Source: Streptomyces pyxinicus (lineage in GTDB: Bacteria > Actinomycetota > Actinomycetes > Streptomycetales > Streptomycetaceae). From it: a stretch of DNA of 64,000 bases. A program made the position numbers and the translations under genes. The stretch's first letter is position 1, and every line of letters begins with the position of its first letter. Location: NCBI RefSeq assembly GCF_024753135.1, contig NZ_JANUGP010000002.1, positions 186,001 through 250,000 on the forward strand. Direction: 5' to 3'. Below, piece by piece: positions 52,221 to 60,673 of the stretch. The notes under the pieces are model-generated. The model was not told the DNA's origin and did not search any database. It saw nothing but the letters and a program-made list of their open reading frames with translations.

Positions 52221-52273
52221 GGAGCGTCCTTCGTGCCGGGCGGAAGGGCCGTCCGGTGACGGAGGAGGGCGTC

Positions 52274-53137
52274 GTGCGCGAGGAGCTGCTCACCATCGGC
52301 GCGTTCGCCGCGCGGGCCCGGTTGTCGGCCAAGGCGCTGCGGCTGTACGACCGGCTGGGCCTGCTGGCGCCGGCGTACGTCGACGAGGTCAGCGGTTACC
52401 GCTACTACCGCGCCGAGCAGGTCGAGCGGGCCCGGCTGGTGGCCCTGCTGCGGCAGTTGGACATGCCGCTCGGCCGGGTCGCCGAGGTGCTCGGGGCGGA
52501 GGGTCCCGAGGCCGCCGAGCGGCTCGCCGGCTACTGGGCGGACGTGGAGGCCCGGGTCGCCGGGCAGCGGACCCTCGCCGAGTACCTCCGTGGACGACTG
52601 TCGGGGAGGAGCTCCGAGATGTACGAGAAGTTCGTGGTCGGGATCGTGGATGTGCCGGCGCGGGTGGTGATCACCGAGTCGCGGCACACGCTGGCGGACG
52701 AGTTGCCGGCCTGGATCGGTGCCTCCCTCGGGCGGCTGGAGGAGGCGGCCCGCGAGTGCGGGGGTGTCGCGGGAGCGCCGTTCGTCGTCTACCACTCCGA
52801 GGTGTCGACGGAGAGCGACGGGCCGACCGAGTCCTGTGTGCCGGTGGCCGACGAGGCGGCGGCCCGGGAGTGGGCGGCGCGGGTCGGACGGGCCTGGGAG
52901 TCGGCGGTGCGGGTCGAGCCGGCGGTGCGGCTCGCTTACACCCGGATCACCAAGGCGCAGGTGGCGCATCCGCAGATCCTGGCCGCCTTCGAGGCGGTGG
53001 AGCAGTGGGTCGCCGCGGAGGGGCTGGAGGTGGCCGGGCCCTGCCGGGAGGTGTACTTCGCGGACTGGGAGGCGGCCGGGGCCCAGGACCCGGTGTGTGA
53101 CGTCGCGTTCCCCGTGCGCTCGGCCTCGCGGCCGTAG
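52274..53137 (+). CDS. MerR-family regulator with GyrI-like effector domain
   Basis: 287 residues. The N-terminal MerR HTH (TIGAFAARARLSAKALRLYD then R-L-G-L-L-x-P-A-Y-V-D-E-x-S-G-Y-R-Y-Y) is followed by a coiled-coil linker and a GyrI/BmrR-like ligand-binding domain (about 120-285). This resembles BmrR-type multidrug sensors. GGAGGAGG lies 5 nt before GTG 52274, so this start is chosen over the longer frame that overlaps the peroxidase gene. No exporter is adjacent. Confidence 0.9.
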   Translation: MREELLTIGAFAARARLSAKALRLYDRLGLLAPAYVDEVSGYRYYRAEQVERARLVALLRQLDMPLGRVAEVLGAEGPEAAERLAGYWADVEARVAGQRTLAEYLRGRLSGRSSEMYEKFVVGIVDVPARVVITESRHTLADELPAWIGASLGRLEEAARECGGVAGAPFVVYHSEVSTESDGPTESCVPVADEAAAREWAARVGRAWESAVRVEPAVRLAYTRITKAQVAHPQILAAFEAVEQWVAAEGLEVAGPCREVYFADWEAAGAQDPVCDVAFPVRSASRP

Positions 53138-53144
53138 ACAGGGT

Positions 53145-53184
53145 GAGCCCTCTCGGCAAGGACGGCGTCTGGTCGAGAGGGCTC
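53145..53184 (+). terminator. Terminator after merR
   Basis: 11-bp perfect arms gagccctctcg and cgagagggctc with an 18-nt loop, 7 bp after the stop. It lies between convergent genes. Confidence 0.75.
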
Positions 53185-53260
53185 TCCTGGTGGTGCTTGT
53201 GCAGTTGTGGTGGCCGGACCGGTCCGGCCGGCGTGTCTAGCGGGGGCCGGTGCGGGCCCC

Positions 53261-53452
53261 TTACGCCTTGACCGACGCGACGAAGGCGTTCCACGCGCCG
53301 GCCGGGAAGGCCAGGGCCGGGCCCTCGACGACCTTCGAGTCACGCACGGCGAGTCCGGCGTCGGTGGGTGACTTGACCTCGACGCAGGCGCCGTTGCCCG
53401 CGGAGTAGGAAGACTTCATCCACGTCTGCGAAGCGCCCTGAATCAGTGCCAT
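53261..53452 (-). CDS. DUF397 domain protein
   Basis: 63 residues with the DUF397 signature: W-M-K-S-S-Y-S-A-G-N-G-A-C-V-E-V, A-V-R-D-S-K and a W-x-A-F near the end. ATG 53452 with GGAG 5 nt upstream is preferred over GTG 53458. It lies 190 bp downstream of an XRE/DUF5753 gene on the same strand, the second such pair in the window. Confidence 0.88.
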   Translation of the reverse strand: MALIQGASQTWMKSSYSAGNGACVEVKSPTDAGLAVRDSKVVEGPALAFPAGAWNAFVASVKA

Positions 53453-53642
53453 GTCCACTCCTGTTGCGAGTTGCGGTAGTGCGGTTCACGCCAACCTTCA
53501 CCGACTGGCTGGCGTGATCGACGCTACCGGTCAACTGCGCTGGGTGGGGCGGCCGTTCACTCGACCGGATGGCATATTCCAGGTGAGCCTTCCAATGGAG
53601 TGGACCGGCGGTGTACGATCCGGCGCCCTCTGCGACGGGAGT

Positions 53643-54500
53643 TCATTCCGCGTAGGCTTTGGCCGCTTCTGCGATGACATGCCGGGATTGCTCCACATTG
53701 AGGGACTGTGCCCGCAGATGCTCGTACATCACGGCGTACCTCTGCACGTCCGGCGCCTTCTCCAGGTACAGGTCGCTGGTGACGCCCTCCAGGTAGACGA
53801 CGCTGGAGTCGGCCGCGTCCGTGAACTCCAGGATCGCGTACTGGCCGTTGAGGCCCGGATGCGCGCCCGCCTCGAAGGGCAGCACCTGTACGGTCACGTG
53901 CGGCAGCTGGGACATCTCGATGAGGTGCTCCAACTGCTCGCGCATCACCAGCTTGCTGCCCACGACCCGGCACAGCGCCGCCTCGTCCAGCACCACCCAC
54001 AGCCGCAGCGGGTTGGTCTCGGCGGTGATGCGCTCCTGCCGCCGCATGCGCACCCGCACCCGCTTCTCGATCTCCGCCGTCGACGTCTCCGGCAACGCGC
54101 CCCGCACCAACGCCTCCGCGTAGGCAGGTGTCTGCAACAACCCGGTGACCAACTGGGGTTCGTACACCCGCAGCGACTCCGCGTCGGTCTCCAGACCGAT
54201 GTAGACGCTGTACGGGATGTCGCCGAACGTGTGCCACCAGCCCTGCTGGCGCGAGTCGCGGGCCATCTCCATCAGCGAGTCGACGATGCGCTGGTCCTCG
54301 ACCTCGTACACCCCGCAGAGATCGCGTACGTCGCGCTGACTGATGCTTCTGCGGCCGTTCTCCAGCCGGCTGATCTTCGACTGCGACACGAGCAGTCGCT
54401 CCGCGACCTCTTCGGCCGTCATGCCCTTGAGCTCGCGGAGCCTGCGCAGCTCCTGGCCCAGTCGGCGCCGCCTGACGGTGGGATTGACACTGGACGCCAC
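53643..54500 (-). CDS. XRE-family regulator with DUF5753 domain
   Basis: 285 residues. XRE HTH at about 15-70 (L-K-G-M-T-A-E-E-V-A-E-R-L-L-V-S-Q-S-K-I-S-R-L-E-N-G-R-R), then the DUF5753 effector domain (Y-E-P-Q-L-V-T-G-L-L-Q-T-P-A-Y-A-E-A; V-Q-V-L-P-F-E-A-G-A-H). GTG 54500 has GGAGGTG 8 nt before it, so the upstream GTG 54539 is less likely. It is paired with the DUF397 gene downstream. Confidence 0.92.
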   Translation of the reverse strand: MASSVNPTVRRRRLGQELRRLRELKGMTAEEVAERLLVSQSKISRLENGRRSISQRDVRDLCGVYEVEDQRIVDSLMEMARDSRQQGWWHTFGDIPYSVYIGLETDAESLRVYEPQLVTGLLQTPAYAEALVRGALPETSTAEIEKRVRVRMRRQERITAETNPLRLWVVLDEAALCRVVGSKLVMREQLEHLIEMSQLPHVTVQVLPFEAGAHPGLNGQYAILEFTDAADSSVVYLEGVTSDLYLEKAPDVQRYAVMYEHLRAQSLNVEQSRHVIAEAAKAYAE

Positions 54501-54660
54501 GGGACGTGCACCTCCGGCTGCCTGCCTGTTACTTGGCACTTTGCGTATCTGCTGTTGAGCAGACTGCCACCAAGATGCTCATCACCGCTGGCAAACCGTG
54601 GATATGCGGCGGCGCGTACCCCTCGGTTCGGAAACAGGTCGAGAAGCGGTTCGGGGAACA

Positions 54661-54709
54661 GGTCGAGCGGGGTAGCGGGATCATGATGATCCCGCTACCC
54701 CGCTCGACC
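54661..54709. terminator. 24-bp perfect hairpin after the GOLPH3-like gene
   Basis: ggtcgagcggggtagcggga (24 bp in all, 54661-54684) and its exact complement (54686-54709) meet at one base. It is placed 57 bp beyond the stop of the minus-strand GOLPH3-like gene and before the XRE gene, acting as a strong terminator. Confidence 0.8.
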
Positions 54710-54765
54710 GGCGGCTCCCGTACCGGGTCTGTGCGAACCGGGCCCCGGTGAGACGGGGTTGCGGC

Positions 54766-55521
54766 TCAGTGGGCCACGGCGCGTGCCATGGACCCGTGGT
54801 GCGGCTGCATCGGGACCCCGCGCGCGGGTTCCGTCACCGGCCTGGATCCGGCCGCGGCCGGCCGGCCCGCCGGGGCACCGCCCCGCCGGGCCTGAGCGCC
54901 CGCGCCGTTCTGGACGTCCATCACGGCGTGCGCGACGAGCCCGCCCATCGGGTCGTGCCGGATCAGGTCCCGCAGCCGGGACCTGGACGAACGACCCTCG
55001 TTGCCGGGGTAGAGATGCTTGCCGAGGCCGACGGCGTGCGCCAGGGCGGCGAGCGCGGCGGTCCGCGGGTCCGGCGGTACGCCGGTGCGGATCGCCGAGT
55101 CCAGCCGAGCACGGATCTCCCGGCTGATCTCGTTGTCCGTCGCCTGGTAGCGCGTCGTCGGCAGCACCCCGCACATCTGGCCGGCCACGGCATGCACCAT
55201 GCCGCACCGCTCCAGGTGCGAGAGGTAGGTCTGACGGAGCCCCAGCCGGGGTCCGCCGATCCAGTGGACGGCCCGTACCGGAGCGCCGCGCCTTCGCAGC
55301 AACTCCAACGCGCAGTCCAGTGTCGGATCTCCTGTCGGCCGTGGCACCACCACGGCGATACGATCCCCGTCTGGGGCTATCCGTCCGGCCAGCGCCAGCT
55401 CCACTAGCTGTGCACCGGCCAGACCGAGGTCGAGCGACTGCGGCTGCGCAGTGGTACCCGTGGTCGGGTCCAGTGCGAGCAACAGCAGCTCCTCCGGAAG
55501 TGTTCTGCGGCTCCTGCCCAT
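54766..55521 (-). CDS. GOLPH3/VPS74 family protein
   Basis: 251 residues with the GPP34 fold pattern: L-P-E-E-L-L-L-L-A-L-D near the start, A-G-A-Q-L-V-E-L-A-L-A-G-R-I, and a mostly helical remainder ending in a disordered Ala/Gly/Pro-rich tail. Eukaryotic homologues bind phosphoinositides and Golgi enzymes. The bacterial role is unknown but probably membrane-associated. GGAGG is 5 nt before ATG 55521. The shorter-spaced ATG 55525 is in another frame. Confidence 0.88.
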   Translation of the reverse strand: MGRSRRTLPEELLLLALDPTTGTTAQPQSLDLGLAGAQLVELALAGRIAPDGDRIAVVVPRPTGDPTLDCALELLRRRGAPVRAVHWIGGPRLGLRQTYLSHLERCGMVHAVAGQMCGVLPTTRYQATDNEISREIRARLDSAIRTGVPPDPRTAALAALAHAVGLGKHLYPGNEGRSSRSRLRDLIRHDPMGGLVAHAVMDVQNGAGAQARRGGAPAGRPAAAGSRPVTEPARGVPMQPHHGSMARAVAH

Positions 55522-55717
55522 CCATGCCTCCCCGCGTGGATGAATGACAGGGTGACCCCTCTCACATTGGTCTGTCGAGGGCACGTGACCGGTTCGTGAG
55601 GGAACCGGTAGGTATGTCGTTCTCGTCTACCACGGGGGCCAAGCCCCCACACAGGACACTGGTACATGGTTCGGACAGGGCGCGCGGAGACGCGCGCGGC
55701 GCATGGAGGAGGCATCG

Positions 55718-58459
55718 GTGGCGGGCGAGTCCCCCGACAGGTCCAAGCAGCGCGAGTCGTCGGCGGAAGCGACGTCGGGGAGCGGTGGTTCGGTTCCCGA
55801 GGCACGCGATCCCCGTCTCGGGGTGTCCCGCGAGAAGGATTCCGCGGATGCCGCCGGCGCCGCGTCGGACACGGCCACCCGGGTCTTGTCCCTGCGGGGC
55901 GCCGACCGGGAGCAGGCGTCCACGGACACCCCTCGCGAGGACGCCGCGCTGCGCGACGCGGTCTCGGCGTGGGTGCGGGGGGCGGACTCCGACGGGGATT
56001 CCGGCGCGGATTCCGACGGGAATTCCGGCTCCGGTGACGGGGAAAGGGGTCCCGGCGAGAAGGACGCGGGTTCGGGTGCGGGTGCGGGTGCTGCCGCGGA
56101 CGCCGAGGGCGTGAGCGACACCGACGCTGACGACGACGCCAGCGCCGAAGCCGAGGCGGACGGCAAGCCCGAGGCCGGTGCCGAGTCCCCAGCGGGGGCC
56201 GAGTCCCAGGCGGACACCGGGCGCCGTGCCGACGCGGAGACGGGCGCGGAGCCTGCGGCGGAGGCGAAGGCGAAGGCTGACGAGTCCGACGCGGACGCGG
56301 GTGCAAAGCCCGCCGCGGAGGGGAAGGGGGCCGCCGGTCTCGCCGCGAAGGCCGCCGGCGCGGCCGCAGCCGAGGACCGGGTGGCTGAGGCCGACGCCGG
56401 TACGGCGAAGCCGGACGCGCGGGACGCGAAGCCCGGCGCCAGTACGGCCGAGCCCGACGCGGAGGACGCCAACCCGGAGCCCGAGAACGCCAAGCCCGGC
56501 ACCGGTACGGCCGAGCCCGACGCGGAGGACGCCAACCCGGAGCCCGAGAACGCCAAGCCCGGCACCGGTACGGCCGAGCCCGACGCGGAGGACGCCGACC
56601 CCGAGCCCGAGAACGCCAAGCCCGGCGCCGGTACGGCCAAGCCGGACGCGGAGGACGCCAAGCCCGGCACCCAAGGCGCCGAGGCCGACTCGGACGAGGT
56701 TGCCGCTGCCGCGGAGGCCGCTGACGCCACCCCCGAGGCCCCCGACACCCCCGACACCCCCGTCGATCAGCCCACCGCCGTCTTCAAGGCCGTACCGCCC
56801 AAGAGCGGCGGCACCGGTGTCGATCAGCCCACCACCATGCTGAAGCTGGGCGGCGACGCCCCGAAGGCGCCCGAGACGCCCGAGGCGCCCGAGTCGGAAG
56901 CCGAGCGCACCAGCAAGTTCGTCGCGCTGAAGAACGACATGCGCCCCCCGGCGAAGCCGGACCCGAAGCCCGGCGCCAAGCCCGACCCGAAGTCCGACCC
57001 GAAGCCCGGCGTCAAGTCCGACCCGAAGCGCGACGCCAAGTCCGGCGCCAAGCCGCAGACGAAGCCGGGCGAGAAGCCGCAAGCCGAGCCCGCCGCCGAC
57101 GCGCCCGCCACCGCCACCGCGACCACCGCCATCCCGCAGGTCGGCCCGGAGTGGACGACGCAGCAGCCGTTGCCGCCCAAGCCGCCGCTGGATCTGCTGG
57201 CGGAGCTGACGAACACGCCGCCGCCCCCGGAGACGCCGGTCCGGACCCTCGTGCGGCGGGTCAAGATCTGGACGCCCCTGGTCCTGCTGCTGGTGATCGT
57301 CTTCGCGGTCGTACAGACCCTGCGTCCCCTCCCGGCGCCGACCCTCGACCTGACCGCGAAGGAGACCTACACCTTCCCGGGCGGCAAGATCGACGTCCCG
57401 TGGCCCGCCGACGGGCAGGCCGCGCTCGACGTGCAGGGCATCGGCAGCTTCGGCTCCTCCGGGGCGCAGAAGTCCGTGCCGATCGCCAGTGTCGCCAAGG
57501 TGATGACCGCGTACATCATCCTGCGCGACCACCCGCTGAAGAGCGGCGCCAAGGGGCCGAAGATAAAGATCGACAAGGCCGCCGAGCAGCAGGCGGACGC
57601 GGGTCAGGAGTCGACGGTCCCCGTCACCGCCGGTGACTCGGTCAGCCAGCGCGAGGCGCTGGAGAGCATCCTGATCGCCTCCGCGAACAACATCGCCCGC
57701 CTCCTCGCCCGCTGGGACGCCGGCTCGGAGAAGGCGTTCGTGTCGAAGATGAACGCCACCGCCAAGAGCCTCGGCATGACGAACACGACGTACACCGACC
57801 CCTCGGGCCTGCACGACACCACCGTCTCCACGGCCGTGGACCAGGTGAAGCTGGCCAAGGCCGCGATGACGAAGCCCGCCTTCCGCGAGGTGGCGGCGAT
57901 GATGTCGTACGACGACTACAAGGGTGTCAACCACTCCAACTGGAACCAGCTCGTCGGCCACAACAACGTCGTCGGCATCAAGACCGGCACCACCACCTCC
58001 GCCCTCGGCAACCTGGTCTTCGCGGCGAAGCAGCAGGTCGGCGGGGAGACGCGGACCGTGATCGGCGCGGTGCTGCGCCAGCCGGCGGGCGGCCCGGAGA
58101 ACACCATCCTCAGCGCCGCCCTGGACCACAGCGACAAGCTGATCCGAACCGCGCAGGGCGCGTTGAAGTCGGCGACGATCCTGAAGAAGGGCGAGGTCGT
58201 CGGTTACGTGGACGACGGTCTGGGCGGCCGTACCCCGGTCGTGGCGACGAAGGACGTGACGGCGGCCGGCTGGTCCGGGCTGAAGGTGAAGCTGTCGTTC
58301 AAGGCCGACGCGGTGCCGCACACCGCGAAGGCCGGCACCAAGGTGGGCTCGCTCACCGTGGGCGACGGGTCGTCCGCCGGCGCCGTGCAGGTCCCGGTCG
58401 CGCTCCAGAAGGATCTGGCCGAGCCCGGTTTCGGCGCGAAGCTGACCCGCCTGGGCTGA
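55718..58459 (+). CDS. D-alanyl-D-alanine carboxypeptidase (S11) with long repetitive cytoplasmic region
   Basis: 913 residues. About the first 510 are a low-complexity Ala/Asp/Glu/Lys/Pro region that includes three to four 21-residue repeats (T-A-E-P-D-A-E-D-A-N-P-E-P-E-N-A). A single membrane helix (about 514-538, WTPLVLLLVIVFAVVQTL) follows, then an extracytoplasmic serine peptidase domain with S-V-A-K (Ser591, Lys594), S-A-N (Ser655) and K-T-G (755-757). It trims the terminal D-Ala of peptidoglycan stems. GTG 55718, with GGAGGAGG 6 nt upstream, is chosen over ATG 55703. Confidence 0.92.
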   Translation: MAGESPDRSKQRESSAEATSGSGGSVPEARDPRLGVSREKDSADAAGAASDTATRVLSLRGADREQASTDTPREDAALRDAVSAWVRGADSDGDSGADSDGNSGSGDGERGPGEKDAGSGAGAGAAADAEGVSDTDADDDASAEAEADGKPEAGAESPAGAESQADTGRRADAETGAEPAAEAKAKADESDADAGAKPAAEGKGAAGLAAKAAGAAAAEDRVAEADAGTAKPDARDAKPGASTAEPDAEDANPEPENAKPGTGTAEPDAEDANPEPENAKPGTGTAEPDAEDADPEPENAKPGAGTAKPDAEDAKPGTQGAEADSDEVAAAAEAADATPEAPDTPDTPVDQPTAVFKAVPPKSGGTGVDQPTTMLKLGGDAPKAPETPEAPESEAERTSKFVALKNDMRPPAKPDPKPGAKPDPKSDPKPGVKSDPKRDAKSGAKPQTKPGEKPQAEPAADAPATATATTAIPQVGPEWTTQQPLPPKPPLDLLAELTNTPPPPETPVRTLVRRVKIWTPLVLLLVIVFAVVQTLRPLPAPTLDLTAKETYTFPGGKIDVPWPADGQAALDVQGIGSFGSSGAQKSVPIASVAKVMTAYIILRDHPLKSGAKGPKIKIDKAAEQQADAGQESTVPVTAGDSVSQREALESILIASANNIARLLARWDAGSEKAFVSKMNATAKSLGMTNTTYTDPSGLHDTTVSTAVDQVKLAKAAMTKPAFREVAAMMSYDDYKGVNHSNWNQLVGHNNVVGIKTGTTTSALGNLVFAAKQQVGGETRTVIGAVLRQPAGGPENTILSAALDHSDKLIRTAQGALKSATILKKGEVVGYVDDGLGGRTPVVATKDVTAAGWSGLKVKLSFKADAVPHTAKAGTKVGSLTVGDGSSAGAVQVPVALQKDLAEPGFGAKLTRLG
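56443..56670 (+). repeat. 63-bp tandem repeat in the carboxypeptidase gene
   Basis: Units start at 56443, 56506 and 56569, with a partial fourth at 56632. The first two are nearly identical. Each encodes 21 residues. Recent duplication and strain variability are likely. Confidence 0.85.
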
Positions 58460-58474
58460 CCGCACCCGCCCCGC

Positions 58475-58520
58475 GCACCCCGTCGCCGGCGCCCCACCCG
58501 GGAGCCCGTCGGCGGGGTGC
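58475..58520 (+). terminator. Possible terminator after the carboxypeptidase gene
   Basis: gcaccccg (58475-58482) and cggggtgc (58513-58520), with further imperfect pairing inside. It lies 15 bp after the stop. Confidence 0.55.
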
Positions 58521-58646
58521 GTGCTAGCGTCACGAAACGGGGCAGGTCGCCGGTCCGGGGAAACCGCTGCGAACTGGACGAGAAGCGGCCGGTAACACCG
58601 AGGGACGCGGCCGAGAACAGAAGACGGGACACGGGGAGTGCCTTCA

Positions 58647-60515
58647 GTGGCCACAGCGGAGCCGACACGCGCCGACGACGCCGATCCGGGCCCGGGTTCG
58701 GGCCCGCGAATACGTCTGTCCGCGACCGGCCGGGAGCAGTACCGCCCGGCCGGTGCGGACCCGCGTCCGGACACCCGGCGCGGGCGGCTGCTCGCCGCCG
58801 CCGAACCGCTGCGCCGGCGCCTCCTGCGGCACCCCGTGGTGTCGATGACGGCCCTCGCGGGCGTCCTGCACATCATCTGGTTCTTCACGTTCGCGAACAG
58901 CGGTGGCGATCTCGCGGCGCAGGACGCCTGGGCCGAGTTCGTCGGCCGGCATCCCGACTCGGCGTACAACCTCGCCTGGTACGGCGGTATGCACCCGGTG
59001 TCGTACAGCGTGGTGTCGCCGTACCTGATGTCGGTCCTCGGGGTCCGTACGACGATGATGATCGCCGGGACCGTGTCGGCGGGCCTGCTGACCCTGGTCC
59101 TGATCCGCAGCCGGGCGGTGCGCAACCCGCTGTGGGCCTCGCTGGCCGGTGTCCTCGCGTTCCTGTGCAACGCGGTGTCGGGGCGGGTGACCTTCGGACT
59201 CGGCACGGCGTTCGCGCTCGGCGCGGTCGCGGCCGTCTTCTGCTGGCCGCACCGCTGGCGGTACAAGCGCTGGGCGAAGGCCCTGGTCGCCGCCCCGCTG
59301 GCGGCGCTGGCCACGATGGCCTCGCCGGTCGCGGGCCTGTTCGTGGGCCTGGTCGCGGCGGCGCTGTTCCTCCAGAAGCGGCGGCCGGGCGCGTGGGCGC
59401 TGGGGCTCGCGCCGACGGCCGTGGTGGCGCTGTCGGCCTGGCTCTTCCCGTTCTCCGGCACGCAGCCGATGACGTTCGGCTCGGTGGTCATGCCGCTGCT
59501 GTACGGCCTGCTGTGCCTGTTCCTGGTGCCCAGGGAGTGGGTGACCGTCCGGCTCACGGCCGGCGTCTACAGCCTGGCCGTCGTGCTGGTGTGGCTGATC
59601 AGCTCGCAGATCGGGTCGAACATATCCCGGCTGCCGATGCTGTTCGCCGGGGCGACGCTGATCGCCGCGCTGCCGTACACCGTGCCGAGGTCGCGCAAGT
59701 GGTACGTGACCGTCCTGGCGTTCCTCGGCTTCGTCGGGTGGATCGGCTTCAAGACGGTGGACGACATCGTGCACACCACGCCGGCCGCGTCCTGGGCGCG
59801 GGAACTCGCCCCGCTGGTCAACCAGCTCCAGAAGGCCGGTGCGGAGAAGGGGCGCGTCGAGGTGGTGCCGGTGCGCTCGCACCGGGAGGCGTCCGCGCTC
59901 GCGCCGTACGTGAACCTGGCGCGGGGCTGGAACCGGCAGGCCGACATGGAGCGCAACCCCCTCTTCTACGACGACACGCTCAACTCGGCGAACTACCACG
60001 AGTGGCTCCAGCGCTGGGCGGTGCACTTCGTGGTGCTGCCGAAGGACGACCCGGACGGGGACGGCGGGGTGCGCGAGCGGCAGCTGCTGCGGCGCGGGAT
60101 GCCGTATCTGACGCAGGTGTGGGGCGACGCGAACTGGCAGCTGTTCAAGGTGACCGATCCGGCGCCGATGGCGGAGCCGGACGCGGTGGTGGACCGGGCC
60201 GAGCAGGGTGAGATGACGCTCCGGGTGCGCAAGGCCGGGAAGATCCTCATCCGCATCCCCTACTCGCCGTGGCTGAGCGTCGTCGACGAGCACGGCAAGA
60301 GCCTGAAGGCGCCGCAGGAGACGGAGGCCTCGAAGCACCGGGCGCCGGGCACGGCGAAGTCGTACGCCAACGTCAACGGCTGTCTGATGGAGACGCCGGA
60401 GGACGGCAACGGGGACAAGTGGACGGCGCTGCTCGCGCCCCACTCCGGTACCTACCGGCTGGCGGCGCCCTACCAGTTCCCGCGCGGCACGCCCTGCCCC
60501 GACGAGCTGAAGTAG
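58647..60515 (+). CDS. Polytopic membrane protein, possibly GT-C-type glycosyltransferase
   Basis: 622 residues. After a disordered N-terminus come about ten membrane helices from residue 60 to 370 (FTFANSGGDLAAQDAWAEFV lies in the first external loop), followed by an approximately 230-residue soluble domain (VEVVPVRSHREASALAPYVN; NYHEWLQRWAVHFVVLPKDD). An acidic first loop and a large C-terminal extracytoplasmic domain are typical of lipid-linked-sugar transferases, but no diagnostic motif is certain. GTG 58647, with GGGAG at 8 nt, is preferred over GTG 58638, which overlaps that site. Confidence 0.85.
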   Translation: MATAEPTRADDADPGPGSGPRIRLSATGREQYRPAGADPRPDTRRGRLLAAAEPLRRRLLRHPVVSMTALAGVLHIIWFFTFANSGGDLAAQDAWAEFVGRHPDSAYNLAWYGGMHPVSYSVVSPYLMSVLGVRTTMMIAGTVSAGLLTLVLIRSRAVRNPLWASLAGVLAFLCNAVSGRVTFGLGTAFALGAVAAVFCWPHRWRYKRWAKALVAAPLAALATMASPVAGLFVGLVAAALFLQKRRPGAWALGLAPTAVVALSAWLFPFSGTQPMTFGSVVMPLLYGLLCLFLVPREWVTVRLTAGVYSLAVVLVWLISSQIGSNISRLPMLFAGATLIAALPYTVPRSRKWYVTVLAFLGFVGWIGFKTVDDIVHTTPAASWARELAPLVNQLQKAGAEKGRVEVVPVRSHREASALAPYVNLARGWNRQADMERNPLFYDDTLNSANYHEWLQRWAVHFVVLPKDDPDGDGGVRERQLLRRGMPYLTQVWGDANWQLFKVTDPAPMAEPDAVVDRAEQGEMTLRVRKAGKILIRIPYSPWLSVVDEHGKSLKAPQETEASKHRAPGTAKSYANVNGCLMETPEDGNGDKWTALLAPHSGTYRLAAPYQFPRGTPCPDELK

Positions 60516-60673
60516 GAGCCGGGGCAGGACCGCTGATGCGTTCACACATCTGAACCGAGGTCACGACAACGAACGATTTTACGTCCTCTTGACCTTCGGC
60601 GTCCTTGCCGTGCGTCCGCCCCCGAAACCAGAGTTCACATGCCTGACCCGGCTGCGAACCCTGAGGGGGACAC

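Noticed and set aside
55562..59557. 1331-codon minus-strand ORF
   Set aside because: Runs across the carboxypeptidase and the next membrane protein gene on the opposite strand. Its composition is Arg/Gly/Leu-rich shadow sequence and it has no domain.
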